Source of the DNA: Streptomyces parvus
GTDB lineage: Bacteria; Actinomycetota; Actinomycetes; Streptomycetales; Streptomycetaceae
Assembly: GCF_032121415.1 (NCBI RefSeq)
Contig: NZ_CP135079.1
Coordinates: 1,550,001-1,614,000 of the forward strand
Reading direction: 5' to 3'
Length of the DNA stretch: 64,000 bases
This document shows positions 1 to 9,176 of the stretch, in pieces (the first letter of the stretch is position 1; each line of letters starts with the position of its first letter). The position numbers and the translations under genes were made by a program. The notes below the pieces were generated by a model. That model had not been told where the DNA came from, made no database searches, and saw only the letters and a list, made by a program, of their open reading frames with translations.

Positions 1-9
1 GGACGGCGC

Positions 10-351
10 TCAGGAGGCCACTTCCTCCACCACGCTCGTCCCGCTGCCCTCCTGGGACTCCCACTGCCACCGCTCCTCCAACCGCACCCGGCCGTCGGCG
101 AGATCGACGACGGTGGAGAGGCAGTGCCCGGAGGAGGTCGTTCCGTCCTGCTTGAGCTGGACGTAGCGGAAGTCCAGCGCGTCCCCGTCCCGGCTGCCGA
201 CGAGATGGCCGCGGACGACGTCGCCACCCGTGTACTCGGCCCAGATCCGCCCGTCCCGCTCGTGGTACGTGAAGCGGGTGCGGGTGCCGACCTGGCCCGG
301 GGCCTGGTCGGCGACGGGGGCGAGGACGAGTCCATCGAGCGAACGGGCCAC
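10..351 (-). CDS. small hypothetical protein
   Basis: I do not recognise this 113-residue protein. It lacks a signal peptide and membrane segments, and alternates short hydrophobic and charged stretches as expected for a beta-rich fold (for example RTRFTYHERDG near residue 20 and DALDFRYVQLKQDG mid-protein). The GTG at 351 is chosen because an AGGGAG ribosome-binding site sits about 8 nt upstream; an ATG at 432 in frame would run into the divergent TPP riboswitch. It is transcribed away from the thiO operon. Related proteins in streptomycetes are, as far as I recall, only annotated as hypothetical. Confidence 0.6.
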   Translation of the reverse strand: MARSLDGLVLAPVADQAPGQVGTRTRFTYHERDGRIWAEYTGGDVVRGHLVGSRDGDALDFRYVQLKQDGTTSSGHCLSTVVDLADGRVRLEERWQWESQEGSGTSVVEEVAS

Positions 352-390
352 GGTGGCTGCTCCCTTGTCCGTGCCGTGGGCGGGTGGGTT

Positions 391-396
391 TAGGCT
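391..396 (+). promoter_or_regulatory. candidate -10 box for the thi operon
   Basis: TAGGCT fits the actinobacterial -10 pattern TANNNT and lies about 18 nt before the TPP riboswitch aptamer. A TTGTCC at 365-370 is a weak -35 with a long 20-nt spacer. Inferred from position only. Confidence 0.3.
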
Positions 397-413
397 GGCC
401 ACGGTAGAACACT

Positions 414-503
414 CGCGGGAGCCCGGACGCACCGGGCTGAGAGGGAGGCTGGACGGCCTCCGACCGTACGCACCTGATCCGGGTCATGCCGGCGAAGGGA
501 GGG
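414..503 (+). promoter_or_regulatory. TPP (thi-box) riboswitch
   Basis: The segment carries the hallmark thi-box pieces in order: GCGGGAGCCC at the 5' stem, the GGGCTGAGAGGGAG block (about 434-448), a variable stem-loop, then CACCTGATCCGGGTCATGCC and GGCGAAGGGAGG. The last part also contains the purine-rich ribosome-binding region of thiO, so thiamine pyrophosphate binding would plausibly hide the Shine-Dalgarno and repress translation. It sits 11 nt before the thiO ATG, the expected place for a thiamine biosynthesis operon. Confidence 0.93.
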
Positions 504-514
504 GCTGGACACTC

Positions 515-2798
<2,284 letters not shown>

Positions 2799-2953
2799 GA
2801 TCAGGGGGTCGGGGCGCGTCCCCCGGCCCCTGCTCCTCGATCGCCGGAGGGGCCTGAAACGCCCCCCAGCCACAGAACGTGTCCCTGTCACGGATCGGCT
2901 GCAGAACGGCCCCGGGAGTGCCCCGGCCCGTCCGGGGTGTCCGTGGCGGCTCG

Positions 2954-2959
2954 TAGACT
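2954..2959 (+). promoter_or_regulatory. -10 box of a probable leaderless promoter for the PASTA kinase
   Basis: TAGACT matches TANNNT and ends 6 nt before the GTG at 2966, with no Shine-Dalgarno in between, the layout of a leaderless actinobacterial mRNA. Confidence 0.5.
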
Positions 2960-2965
2960 CTCGGG

Positions 2966-4894
2966 GTGGACACGACCCTCCAGGACCCTCTCGTCGGGCA
3001 GCTGCTCGACGGCCGGTATCGCATTGAGGCGCGCATCGCCGTAGGCGGGATGGCCACGGTCTACCGGGCCGTGGACACCCGCCTGGACCGGGTGCTCGCC
3101 CTCAAGGTGATGCACCCGGCGCTCGCCACCGACGTCTCGTTCGTCGAGCGCTTCATCCGGGAGGCCAAGTCGGTGGCCCGCCTGGCGCACCCCAACGTCG
3201 TCGCGGTCTTCGACCAGGGCGCTCAGGGCGCGTACGTCTATCTCGCGATGGAGTACGTGGCGGGCTGCACGCTGCGCGACGTGCTGCGCGAGCGCGGGGC
3301 CCTCCAGCCCCGGGCCGCGCTGGACATCCTGGAGCCGGTCCTCGCAGCGCTCGGCGCCGCGCACCTGGCCGGGTTCGTGCACCGCGACATGAAGCCGGAG
3401 AACGTCCTGATAGGGGACGACGGCCGGGTGAAGGTCGCCGACTTCGGCCTGGTCAGGGCGGTCGGCACGGCCACCGACACCACCGGCTCGCTGCTGGGCA
3501 CGGTGTCGTATCTGGCCCCCGAGCAGATCGAGCACGGCACCGCCGACACCCGCAGCGATGTGTACGCCTGCGGGGTCGTGCTGTACGAGATGCTCACCGG
3601 CGCCAAGCCGCACACCGGCGAGAACGCCGCCCAGGTCATCTACCAGCACCTCAACTCCGACGTCCCGGCCCCGTCCGCCGTCGTGCCGGGGCTCCCGGTC
3701 GCGCTGGACTCCCTGGTGGCGAGCGCGACCGCCCGCAACCCCGGGGTGCGCCCGCACGACGCGGTGCTGCTGCTGGCCGAGACCCGTGAGGCCCGCGCCG
3801 GGCTGACCGACGACGAGCTGGACGCCGTACCGCCGCAGGCGCTGTCGGACTCCCACGACGGCGCGGACGACCGTACGAGCGTGATCCCCCGGGCCCTCGC
3901 GGAGGACGGCGACGGGGCCGGGGTGCACCGCACCAGCCGCCTGGCGATGCCGCCCGCGGGACCCGCCGCTCCGCGCCGGGCCGGCCGGCGCGGTCCGCTC
4001 GGCGGGCCGCACCGCAGGCTGGTCATCGCGCTCGCCGCCGTCCTGCTGACCCTGGGGATCGGCACGGGTGTCTGGTACATCAACTCCGGCCAGTTCACCC
4101 AGGTCCCCTCGGTGCTCGGGCAGACCCAGCAGACCGCCGAGAAGCGGATCGCGGACGCCGGGCTCGGGTTGAAGGGCGTGGACCGGGTCTTCAGCGACAC
4201 GGTCGAGCGGGGCGAGGTCGTCAGCAGCGACCCCGCCTCCGGCGACCGGATCCGGGGCAACGGCTCGGTGAGGCTCGTCGTCTCGCGGGGCCCGGAGATC
4301 GTGCGGGTGCCCGATGTGGTCGGCGCTTCCCTCGCGGACGCCCGGCGCTCCCTGAAGAAGGTGGGCCTGGCCCCGGGGATGGTGACCAGGGAGTTCAGCG
4401 AGGACGTGGACCGGGGCGAGGTGATCCGTACGGATCCCCGCGCCGGCACGGACCGCAACCCGGACACGGCCGTTGCGCTCGTCGTCAGCAAGGGCGCCCC
4501 GATCGACGTCCCGGACGTCACCGGGCTCTCCGCCGGGGAAGCCACCGCCGAGCTGGAGGCCGAGGGGCTGAAGGCAGAGGTGCTGCCCGGCCGGGTCCAC
4601 TCCCCCGAGGCCGAGGGCGATGTGGCCGAGCAGTCCCCCGGCGAGGGGGCCGAGGCCGCCGAGGGCGACACGATCCAGCTGACCCTCTCCAAGGGCCCCC
4701 GGATGCTGGACGTCCCCGACGTCACCGGCCGGGACGTCGACGAGGCGCGGAGCACCCTGGAGGAGGCGGGTTTCGAGGTGAAGGTCGACCGGCCGTTCCT
4801 CTCCTTCAGCGACACGATCGCGAGCCAGTCCGTGGACGGCGGCGACCAGGCCCCCGAGGGCTCCACGATCACCATCAAGACCAAGGGGCTCTAG
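2966..4894 (+). CDS. PASTA-domain serine/threonine protein kinase (PknB type)
   Basis: A 642-residue membrane Hanks-type kinase. The kinase domain covers about residues 17-280: glycine-rich loop near 26-35, catalytic lysine K47, HRDMKPEN at 139-146 with D141, DFG at 159-161 and APE at 184-186. A basic juxtamembrane stretch is followed by one transmembrane helix near 351-370. Outside the cell are four PASTA repeats (about 377 to the C-terminus) that in this family bind muropeptides or lipid II. The protein likely links cell-wall state to phosphorylation. The GTG start follows a TAGACT -10 box by 6 nt. It is not the classical pknB next to ftsZ/rodA; its partner gene here is an endonuclease IV starting 6 nt later. 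Confidence 0.93.
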   Translation: MDTTLQDPLVGQLLDGRYRIEARIAVGGMATVYRAVDTRLDRVLALKVMHPALATDVSFVERFIREAKSVARLAHPNVVAVFDQGAQGAYVYLAMEYVAGCTLRDVLRERGALQPRAALDILEPVLAALGAAHLAGFVHRDMKPENVLIGDDGRVKVADFGLVRAVGTATDTTGSLLGTVSYLAPEQIEHGTADTRSDVYACGVVLYEMLTGAKPHTGENAAQVIYQHLNSDVPAPSAVVPGLPVALDSLVASATARNPGVRPHDAVLLLAETREARAGLTDDELDAVPPQALSDSHDGADDRTSVIPRALAEDGDGAGVHRTSRLAMPPAGPAAPRRAGRRGPLGGPHRRLVIALAAVLLTLGIGTGVWYINSGQFTQVPSVLGQTQQTAEKRIADAGLGLKGVDRVFSDTVERGEVVSSDPASGDRIRGNGSVRLVVSRGPEIVRVPDVVGASLADARRSLKKVGLAPGMVTREFSEDVDRGEVIRTDPRAGTDRNPDTAVALVVSKGAPIDVPDVTGLSAGEATAELEAEGLKAEVLPGRVHSPEAEGDVAEQSPGEGAEAAEGDTIQLTLSKGPRMLDVPDVTGRDVDEARSTLEEAGFEVKVDRPFLSFSDTIASQSVDGGDQAPEGSTITIKTKGL

Positions 4895-4900
4895 AACCGG

Positions 4901-5773
4901 ATGGACTCTCTGCGCAACCCGGTGGGCGGGCATGTCCCGGTGGCCGGCGGCCTCGCCAAGGTCGGCCTGGCGTACGCGCGCGAGCTGGCGGCGGAGACCG
5001 TGCAGGTCTTCGTGGCGAACCCGCGCGGCTGGGCGACGCCCGCCGGGAACCCGGCGCAGGACGAGCTGTTCCGCGCCGAGTGCGCGGCGGCCTCGATCCC
5101 GGCGTACGTCCACGCCCCGTATCTGATCAACTTCGGCTCGCACACCGAGGCGACGGTGGAGAAGTCGGTGGAGTCCCTGCGCCATTCGCTGCGGCGGGCC
5201 CGGGCGATCGGCGCGCTGGGTGTGGTGGTGCACACCGGATCGGCGACCGGCGGGCGGCCGCGCGCCGAGGCGCTGGCCCAGGTGCGGGAGCACCTGCGGC
5301 CGTTGCTGGACGAGCTGACCCATGACGACGATCCGGATCTCCTGCTGGAGTCGACGGCCGGCCAGGGCTTCTCGCTCTGTTCACGGACCTGGGACTTCGG
5401 ACCGTACTTCGAGGCGCTGGACTCCCACCCGAAGCTGGGCATCTGCCTGGACACCTGCCACATCTACGCCGCCGGGCACGACCTGACCGGCCCGACGGGG
5501 ATGCGGCAGACGCTGGACCTGCTGGTGGAGACGGTCGGCGAGGGGCGGCTGAAGCTGATCCACGCCAACGACTCCAAGGACGTCGTGGGCGCCCACAAGG
5601 ACCGGCACGAGAACATCGGCGCCGGTCGCATCGGGGCGGAGCCGTTCGCCGAGCTGTTCGCCCATCCGGCGACCGAGGGCGTACCGCTGATCATCGAGAC
5701 GCCCGGCGGCAAGGAGGGGCACGCGGCGGACGTGGCCCGGCTGAAGGAGCTGCGGGAGAGCCGCCGGGACTGA
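4901..5773 (+). CDS. nfo: endonuclease IV (AP endonuclease, deoxyribonuclease IV)
   Basis: A 290-residue TIM-barrel, zinc-dependent enzyme that incises DNA 5' to abasic sites in base excision repair. Family blocks are clear: HAPYLINFGSHTEATVEKSV near residue 68, LLLESTAGQG with the zinc-binding Glu, GICLDTCHIYAAGHDL with the His/Asp ligands, and LIHANDSKDVVGAHKDRHENIG with the DxH ligand region. Length is typical. The ATG is 6 nt after the kinase stop, so both are probably one transcript, although no functional link is evident. A 9-bp hairpin follows the gene. Confidence 0.92.
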   Translation: MDSLRNPVGGHVPVAGGLAKVGLAYARELAAETVQVFVANPRGWATPAGNPAQDELFRAECAAASIPAYVHAPYLINFGSHTEATVEKSVESLRHSLRRARAIGALGVVVHTGSATGGRPRAEALAQVREHLRPLLDELTHDDDPDLLLESTAGQGFSLCSRTWDFGPYFEALDSHPKLGICLDTCHIYAAGHDLTGPTGMRQTLDLLVETVGEGRLKLIHANDSKDVVGAHKDRHENIGAGRIGAEPFAELFAHPATEGVPLIIETPGGKEGHAADVARLKELRESRRD

Positions 5774-5780
5774 GCCCGGG

Positions 5781-5807
5781 TCCTGCGGCCGCGGGAGAGC
5801 CGCAGGA
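5781..5807. terminator. weak hairpin between convergent genes
   Basis: TCCTGCGGC at 5781-5789 pairs with GCCGCAGGA at 5799-5807 across a 9-nt loop. It lies between nfo (+) and the oxidoreductase (-) and may terminate both. There is no U-tract, as is common in Streptomyces. Confidence 0.4.
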
Positions 5808-5831
5808 GCTGAGCCGGCCGCGGAAGCCGGT

Positions 5832-6464
5832 CTACAGCTCCGGGCCGTCGCCCGGCTCCTCCTGATAGGAGTAGCGCTGCTCGGACCAGGGGTCGCCGAT
5901 GTTGTGGTAGCCCCGCTCCTCCCAGAATCCGCGCCGGTCCGCCGTCATGTACTCGATGCCCCGGACCCATTTCGGGCCCTTCCAGGCGTACAGGTGCGGC
6001 ACGACGAGGCGGAGCGGGAAGCCGTGCTCGGCGGTGAGGAGTTCGCCGTCCTTGTGAGTGGCGAAGAGGGTGCGCTCGGAGGCGAAGTCGGCCAGGCGCA
6101 GGTTCGAGGAGAAGCCGTACTCGGCCCAGACCATCACATGGGTGGCGTCGGGGGCCGGCGGTGCCAGTTCGAGGATCGACCGGGCCGGGACCCCGCCCCA
6201 TTCGGCGCCGATCATGCTGAACTTCGTCACGCAGTGCAGATCGGCGACGACGGAGGAGAACGGCAGCGCCGAGAAGTCCTGGTGGTTCCAGCAGTGCTTG
6301 TCGCCGTCGGCGGTGGCCCCGAAGACCCGGAACTCCCAGCGGTCGGGCTTGAACTTGGGAACGGGCCCGTAATGGGTGACCGGCCATCCGCGCTGCAGTC
6401 GCTGTCCTGGTGGAAGCTCCGACTGCTCTGCTCCGCGATTCTCCCGGTTTTCCGGCTGACCCAT
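5832..6464 (-). CDS. molybdopterin-dependent oxidoreductase (sulfite-oxidase fold)
   Basis: A 210-residue protein of the oxidoreductase molybdopterin-binding (SUOX/YedY-like) family. The invariant cysteine that ligates molybdenum is C78 in LHCVTKFS, and the downstream blocks ILELAPPAPDATHVMVWAEYGFSS, EHGFPLRLVVPHLYAWKGPKWV and GFWEERGYHN are typical. There is no twin-arginine or Sec signal and no dimerisation domain, so it looks like a cytoplasmic single-domain member. The substrate cannot be deduced. The ATG at 6464 has a charged N-terminal tail of about 30 residues before the fold. It diverges from bfr. Confidence 0.85.
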   Translation of the reverse strand: MGQPENRENRGAEQSELPPGQRLQRGWPVTHYGPVPKFKPDRWEFRVFGATADGDKHCWNHQDFSALPFSSVVADLHCVTKFSMIGAEWGGVPARSILELAPPAPDATHVMVWAEYGFSSNLRLADFASERTLFATHKDGELLTAEHGFPLRLVVPHLYAWKGPKWVRGIEYMTADRRGFWEERGYHNIGDPWSEQRYSYQEEPGDGPEL

Positions 6465-6573
6465 GTCTCCATGGTGACAGACAGGCAGGGGTGGTCATGA
6501 CCAGGGAGGACCTCCACCGGGGCAACTCGTACTAAGCGTGCACTTACTGGACGGCCGCTGAGCGCGGTGCGAG

Positions 6574-6595
6574 GATCTGGCCAACTTGCCAGATC
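6574..6595. promoter_or_regulatory. palindrome upstream of bfr
   Basis: GATCTGGC (6574-6581) and GCCAGATC (6588-6595) form perfect 8-bp arms around CAACTT, about 28 nt before the bfr ATG. It could be an operator or a 5'-UTR hairpin. It does not match the DmdR iron-box pattern seen at bfd. Confidence 0.45.
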
Positions 6596-6622
6596 GATCA
6601 CCGGTTGGAAGGAGCCTTTGCC

Positions 6623-7102
6623 ATGCAGGGCGACCCCGAGGTCCTTGAGTTTCTCAATGAGCAGCTGACCGCCGAATTGACTGCGATCAACCAGTACTTC
6701 CTGCACGCGAAGATGCAGGACAACTTCGGGTGGACCAAGCTCGCCAAGTACACCCGGGCCGAGTCCTTCGACGAGATGAAGCACGCCGAGATCCTCACCG
6801 ACCGGATCCTGTTCCTGGACGGACTGCCGAACTACCAGCGGCTGTTCCATGTCCGGGTGGGTCAGACGGTGACCGAGATGTTCCAGGCGGACCGCCAGGT
6901 CGAGGTGGAGGCGATCGACCGCCTCAAGCGCGGTATCGAGGTGATGCGCGGCAAGGGGGACATCACCTCCGCGAACATCTTCGAGTCGATCCTGGCGGAC
7001 GAGGAGCACCACATCGACTATCTCGACACCCAGCTGGAGCTGGTGGAGAAGCTCGGTGAGCCGCTCTACATCGCCCAGCTGATCGAGCAGCCGGAGAGCT
7101 GA
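6623..7102 (+). CDS. bfr: bacterioferritin
   Basis: A 159-residue heme-containing ferritin that oxidises Fe(II) and stores it as a mineral in a 24-mer shell. The ferroxidase residues E18, E51, H54, E94, E127 and H130 and the heme ligand M52 (DEMKH) are all in place, so it should be active. The ATG at 6623 is preferred because GGAAGGAG precedes it; a TTG at 6605 lies upstream of that site. It converges with bfd, whose product releases the stored iron, with only 15 bp between stop codons. Confidence 0.95.
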   Translation: MQGDPEVLEFLNEQLTAELTAINQYFLHAKMQDNFGWTKLAKYTRAESFDEMKHAEILTDRILFLDGLPNYQRLFHVRVGQTVTEMFQADRQVEVEAIDRLKRGIEVMRGKGDITSANIFESILADEEHHIDYLDTQLELVEKLGEPLYIAQLIEQPES

Positions 7103-7117
7103 CCGCCGGCCGGCATC

Positions 7118-7360
7118 TCAGGCGGCGTCGGAGAGGACCGGGCGGGCGACGGAGGCGGTCACGGGCTCCTGCCGCTGGTCGAGCAGCTCGCGGCGCGGGC
7201 AGTCGCCGCGTCCCAGCAGAGCCTGGATGCGGCGCACACAGCCGCCGCAGTCCGTGCCGGCCTTGCAGGCCGACGCGATCTGCCGAGGTGTACAGGCACC
7301 GGCGTCCGCATGCTTCTTGACCTGGGCCTCGGTGACGCCGAAGCAGGAGCAGACGTACAT
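7118..7360 (-). CDS. bfd: bacterioferritin-associated ferredoxin (Bfd)
   Basis: An 80-residue protein with a BFD-like [2Fe-2S] domain. The four cluster ligands are C4 and C6 in MYVCSCFGVT and C38 and C41 in TDCGGC. Bfd donates electrons to bacterioferritin to mobilise stored iron. After about residue 50 comes a low-complexity tail. The ATG at 7360 follows GGGAGGTG at good spacing. An iron box 52-70 bp upstream predicts repression when iron is plentiful, which fits the role. It converges with bfr. Confidence 0.93.
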   Translation of the reverse strand: MYVCSCFGVTEAQVKKHADAGACTPRQIASACKAGTDCGGCVRRIQALLGRGDCPRRELLDQRQEPVTASVARPVLSDAA

Positions 7361-7411
7361 GCGGTTCACCTCCCTGCGGGTCGGTCGCTGGTGCCGCCCC
7401 GTCTTCGTCGG

Positions 7412-7430
7412 TGAGGCTAACCTAACCTTA
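7412..7430 (-). promoter_or_regulatory. DmdR/IdeR-type iron box for bfd
   Basis: Read on the minus strand, the 19 bases TAAGGTTAGGTTAGCCTCA match 15 of 19 positions of the iron-box consensus TTAGGTTAGGCTAACCTAA. It lies 52 bp upstream of the bfd start, in the promoter zone. In Streptomyces such boxes are bound by the iron repressor DmdR1. Confidence 0.82.
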
Positions 7431-7466
7431 GCCGTCCCGCGAGTGGCGCAAAAGCCCTGGGACGGC

Positions 7467-7503
7467 CTGTGGGGCACGGATCACATCGATCCGTGCCCCA
7501 CAG
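7467..7503 (-). terminator. terminator of aroH
   Basis: A perfect 15-bp stem (CTGTGGGGCACGGAT and its complement) with a 7-nt loop lies 20 nt after the aroH stop. It separates aroH from the iron-regulated bfd promoter on the same strand. Confidence 0.85.
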
Positions 7504-7522
7504 ATGTGTCCGGCGAGGACGT

Positions 7523-8875
7523 CTACTGGTCGCGGTACATCTCGGCGACCAGGAAGGCCAGGTCGAGCGACTGGCTGCGGTTGAGCCGGGGGTCGCAGGC
7601 CGTCTCGTAGCGCTGGTGCAGGTCGTCCACGAAGATCTCGTGGCCGCCGCCCACGCACTCGGTGACATCGTCGCCGGTGAGCTCCACGTGGATGCCGCCC
7701 GGGTGGGTGCCGAGGCCCTTGTGGACCTCGAAGAAGCCCTTGACCTCGTCCAGGACGTCGTCGAAGCGGCGCGTCTTGTGGCCGGAGGCGGCCTCGAAGG
7801 TGTTGCCGTGCATCGGGTCGGTCACCCAGGCGACGGTCGCGCCGGAGGCCGTGACCTTCTCGACCAGCTCGGGGAGCTTGTCGCGGACCTTGTCGGCGCC
7901 CATGCGGACGATGAAGGTCAGTCGGCCCGGCTCGCGCTCGGGGTCGAGGCGGTCGACGTAACCGAGCGCCTCGTCGACGGTGGTCGTCGGGCCGAGCTTG
8001 ATGCCGATGGGGTTGCGGACCTTCGAGGCGAACTCGATGTGCGCGCCGTCCATCTGGCGGGTGCGCTCCCCGATCCAGACCATGTGGCCGGAGGTGTCGT
8101 ACAGCTGGCCGGTGCGCGAGTCGGTGCGGGTCAGCGCCGTCTCGTAGTCCAGCAGCAGCGCCTCGTGCGAGGCGTAGAACTCGACCGCCTTGAACTCGGC
8201 CGGGTCGGTGCCGCACGCCTTCATGAAGTTGAGCGCGTTGTCGATCTCGCGGGCCAGGGCCTCGTAGCGCTGGCCCGCGGGGGACGACTTCACGAAGTCC
8301 TGGTTCCAGGCGTGGACCTGGCGCAGGTCGGCGTAACCGCCCGTCGTGAAGGCGCGCACCAGGTTCAGCGTGGAGGAGGACGCGTGGTACATCTGCTTCA
8401 GCCGCTGCGGGTCCGGGACGCGGGCCTCCTCGGTGAAGGCGAAGCCGTTCACCGAGTCGCCGCGGTAGGTCGGCAGGGTCACGCCGTCGCGGGTCTCGGT
8501 CGACTTGGAGCGCGGCTTGGAGTACTGGCCCGCGATCCGGCCGACCTTGACGACCGGCACGGAGGCGGCGTAGGTCAGGACGGCGCTCATCTGGAGCAGC
8601 GTCTTCAGCTTGGCCCGGATGTGCTCGGCGGACACGCCGTCGAAGGCCTCGGCACAGTCGCCGCCCTGCAGCAGGAACGCCTCGCCCTTGGCGACGGCTC
8701 CCAGACGGGCGCGCAGCTGGTCGCACTCGCCCGCGAAGACGAGGGGCGGATACGACGCGAGGTCCGCGAGTACATCGCGCAGGGCCTCGGAGTCGGGGTA
8801 CTCGGGCTGCTGCGCCGCGGGAAGGTCTCGCCAGGTGTTGCCACCGGCGACGGAGGTATTGGCGTTCACGGTCAC
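7523..8875 (-). CDS. aroH: class II 3-deoxy-D-arabino-heptulosonate 7-phosphate (DAHP) synthase
   Basis: A 450-residue plant/actinobacterial type enzyme that condenses phosphoenolpyruvate and erythrose 4-phosphate, the first step of the shikimate pathway. Diagnostic blocks include FLLQGGDCAEAF near residue 70, KVGRIAGQYSKPRS, DSRTGQLYDTSGHMVWIGERT, and the metal-binding WVTDPMHGN and GGIHVELTGDDVTEC. The GTG at 8875 is chosen over a GTG at 8881 because a TAATGT -10 box ends exactly 7 nt before it and there is no Shine-Dalgarno, suggesting a leaderless mRNA. It diverges from the attenuator-controlled trpEG, an obvious metabolic pairing. Confidence 0.95.
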   Translation of the reverse strand: MTVNANTSVAGGNTWRDLPAAQQPEYPDSEALRDVLADLASYPPLVFAGECDQLRARLGAVAKGEAFLLQGGDCAEAFDGVSAEHIRAKLKTLLQMSAVLTYAASVPVVKVGRIAGQYSKPRSKSTETRDGVTLPTYRGDSVNGFAFTEEARVPDPQRLKQMYHASSSTLNLVRAFTTGGYADLRQVHAWNQDFVKSSPAGQRYEALAREIDNALNFMKACGTDPAEFKAVEFYASHEALLLDYETALTRTDSRTGQLYDTSGHMVWIGERTRQMDGAHIEFASKVRNPIGIKLGPTTTVDEALGYVDRLDPEREPGRLTFIVRMGADKVRDKLPELVEKVTASGATVAWVTDPMHGNTFEAASGHKTRRFDDVLDEVKGFFEVHKGLGTHPGGIHVELTGDDVTECVGGGHEIFVDDLHQRYETACDPRLNRSQSLDLAFLVAEMYRDQ

Positions 8876-8882
8876 GTGCACA

Positions 8883-8888
8883 ACATTA
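8883..8888 (-). promoter_or_regulatory. -10 box of a probable leaderless aroH promoter
   Basis: TAATGT on the minus strand, 7 nt before the GTG at 8875. Confidence 0.5.
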
Positions 8889-8917
8889 CGGGGTCCCGGA
8901 GGGCGCCCCTTCGAACG

Positions 8918-8930
8918 CTCAATAGTTGAG
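8918..8930. promoter_or_regulatory. small palindrome between the divergent aroH and trp promoters
   Basis: CTCAA-TAG-TTGAG is centred at 8924, between the aroH -10 box (8883-8888) and the trp -10 box (8960-8965). It is short, so it may be chance, but its place would allow co-regulation. Confidence 0.3.
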
Positions 8931-8959
8931 ACACCCGCTTCGATGCCCGGATCGTCCGC

Positions 8960-8965
8960 TAGGGT
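8960..8965 (+). promoter_or_regulatory. -10 box for the trp leader transcript
   Basis: TAGGGT ends 6 nt before the ATG of the leader peptide at 8972. Transcription would start at or next to this ATG, giving a leaderless leader ORF; CGGAG in the gap would otherwise be a poor Shine-Dalgarno. Confidence 0.5.
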
Positions 8966-8971
8966 CGGAGC

Positions 8972-9040
8972 ATGTCGACGCAACAGATCCAGATCTCGAT
9001 CCAGAACTGGTGGTGGACCGCTCATCCGGCGGCCCGCTGA
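8972..9040 (+). CDS. trpL: tryptophan attenuator leader peptide
   Basis: A 22-codon ORF with three consecutive tryptophan codons (W13-W15 in QNWWWTAHPAAR), too short for normal gene calling. It lies between a TAGGGT promoter and a rho-independent-like hairpin at 9063-9085, ahead of trpEG. Ribosome stalling at the TGG codons when charged tRNA-Trp is scarce would prevent terminator formation. A similar leader with a WWWTAHPAA core is known upstream of trpE(G) in Streptomyces venezuelae. Confidence 0.93.
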   Translation: MSTQQIQISIQNWWWTAHPAAR

Positions 9041-9062
9041 TTCATCGCGCTGACACTTCGCG

Positions 9063-9085
9063 AAGGCCGCCCGAGGGGCGGCCTT
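9063..9085 (+). terminator. trp attenuator terminator hairpin
   Basis: AAGGCCGCCC pairs perfectly with GGGCGGCCTT around a 3-nt loop and is followed by TCTGTGTT. It is 22 nt after the leader stop codon and upstream of trpEG, the position of an attenuator. Confidence 0.88.
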
Positions 9086-9176
9086 TCTGTGTTCAGGAGC
9101 CGTTCCTCTCCCTGTGAACCCCGTGCGGATCCCCTGTGGACCCCCGTACGGGCCGTCCGGAAGGAACCCGCTCCCC

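Noticed and set aside
230..514. N-terminal extension of thiO to GTG/ATG codons upstream of 515
   Set aside because: This stretch is occupied by the divergent gene's start and the TPP riboswitch.
2888..5323. 811-codon open frame on the minus strand
   Set aside because: It is a shadow of the PASTA kinase and nfo genes, with His/Arg/Gly-rich composition typical of antisense frames in high-GC DNA. Other long frames of this kind (for example 24418-26358 and 51531-55649) were left out for the same reason.
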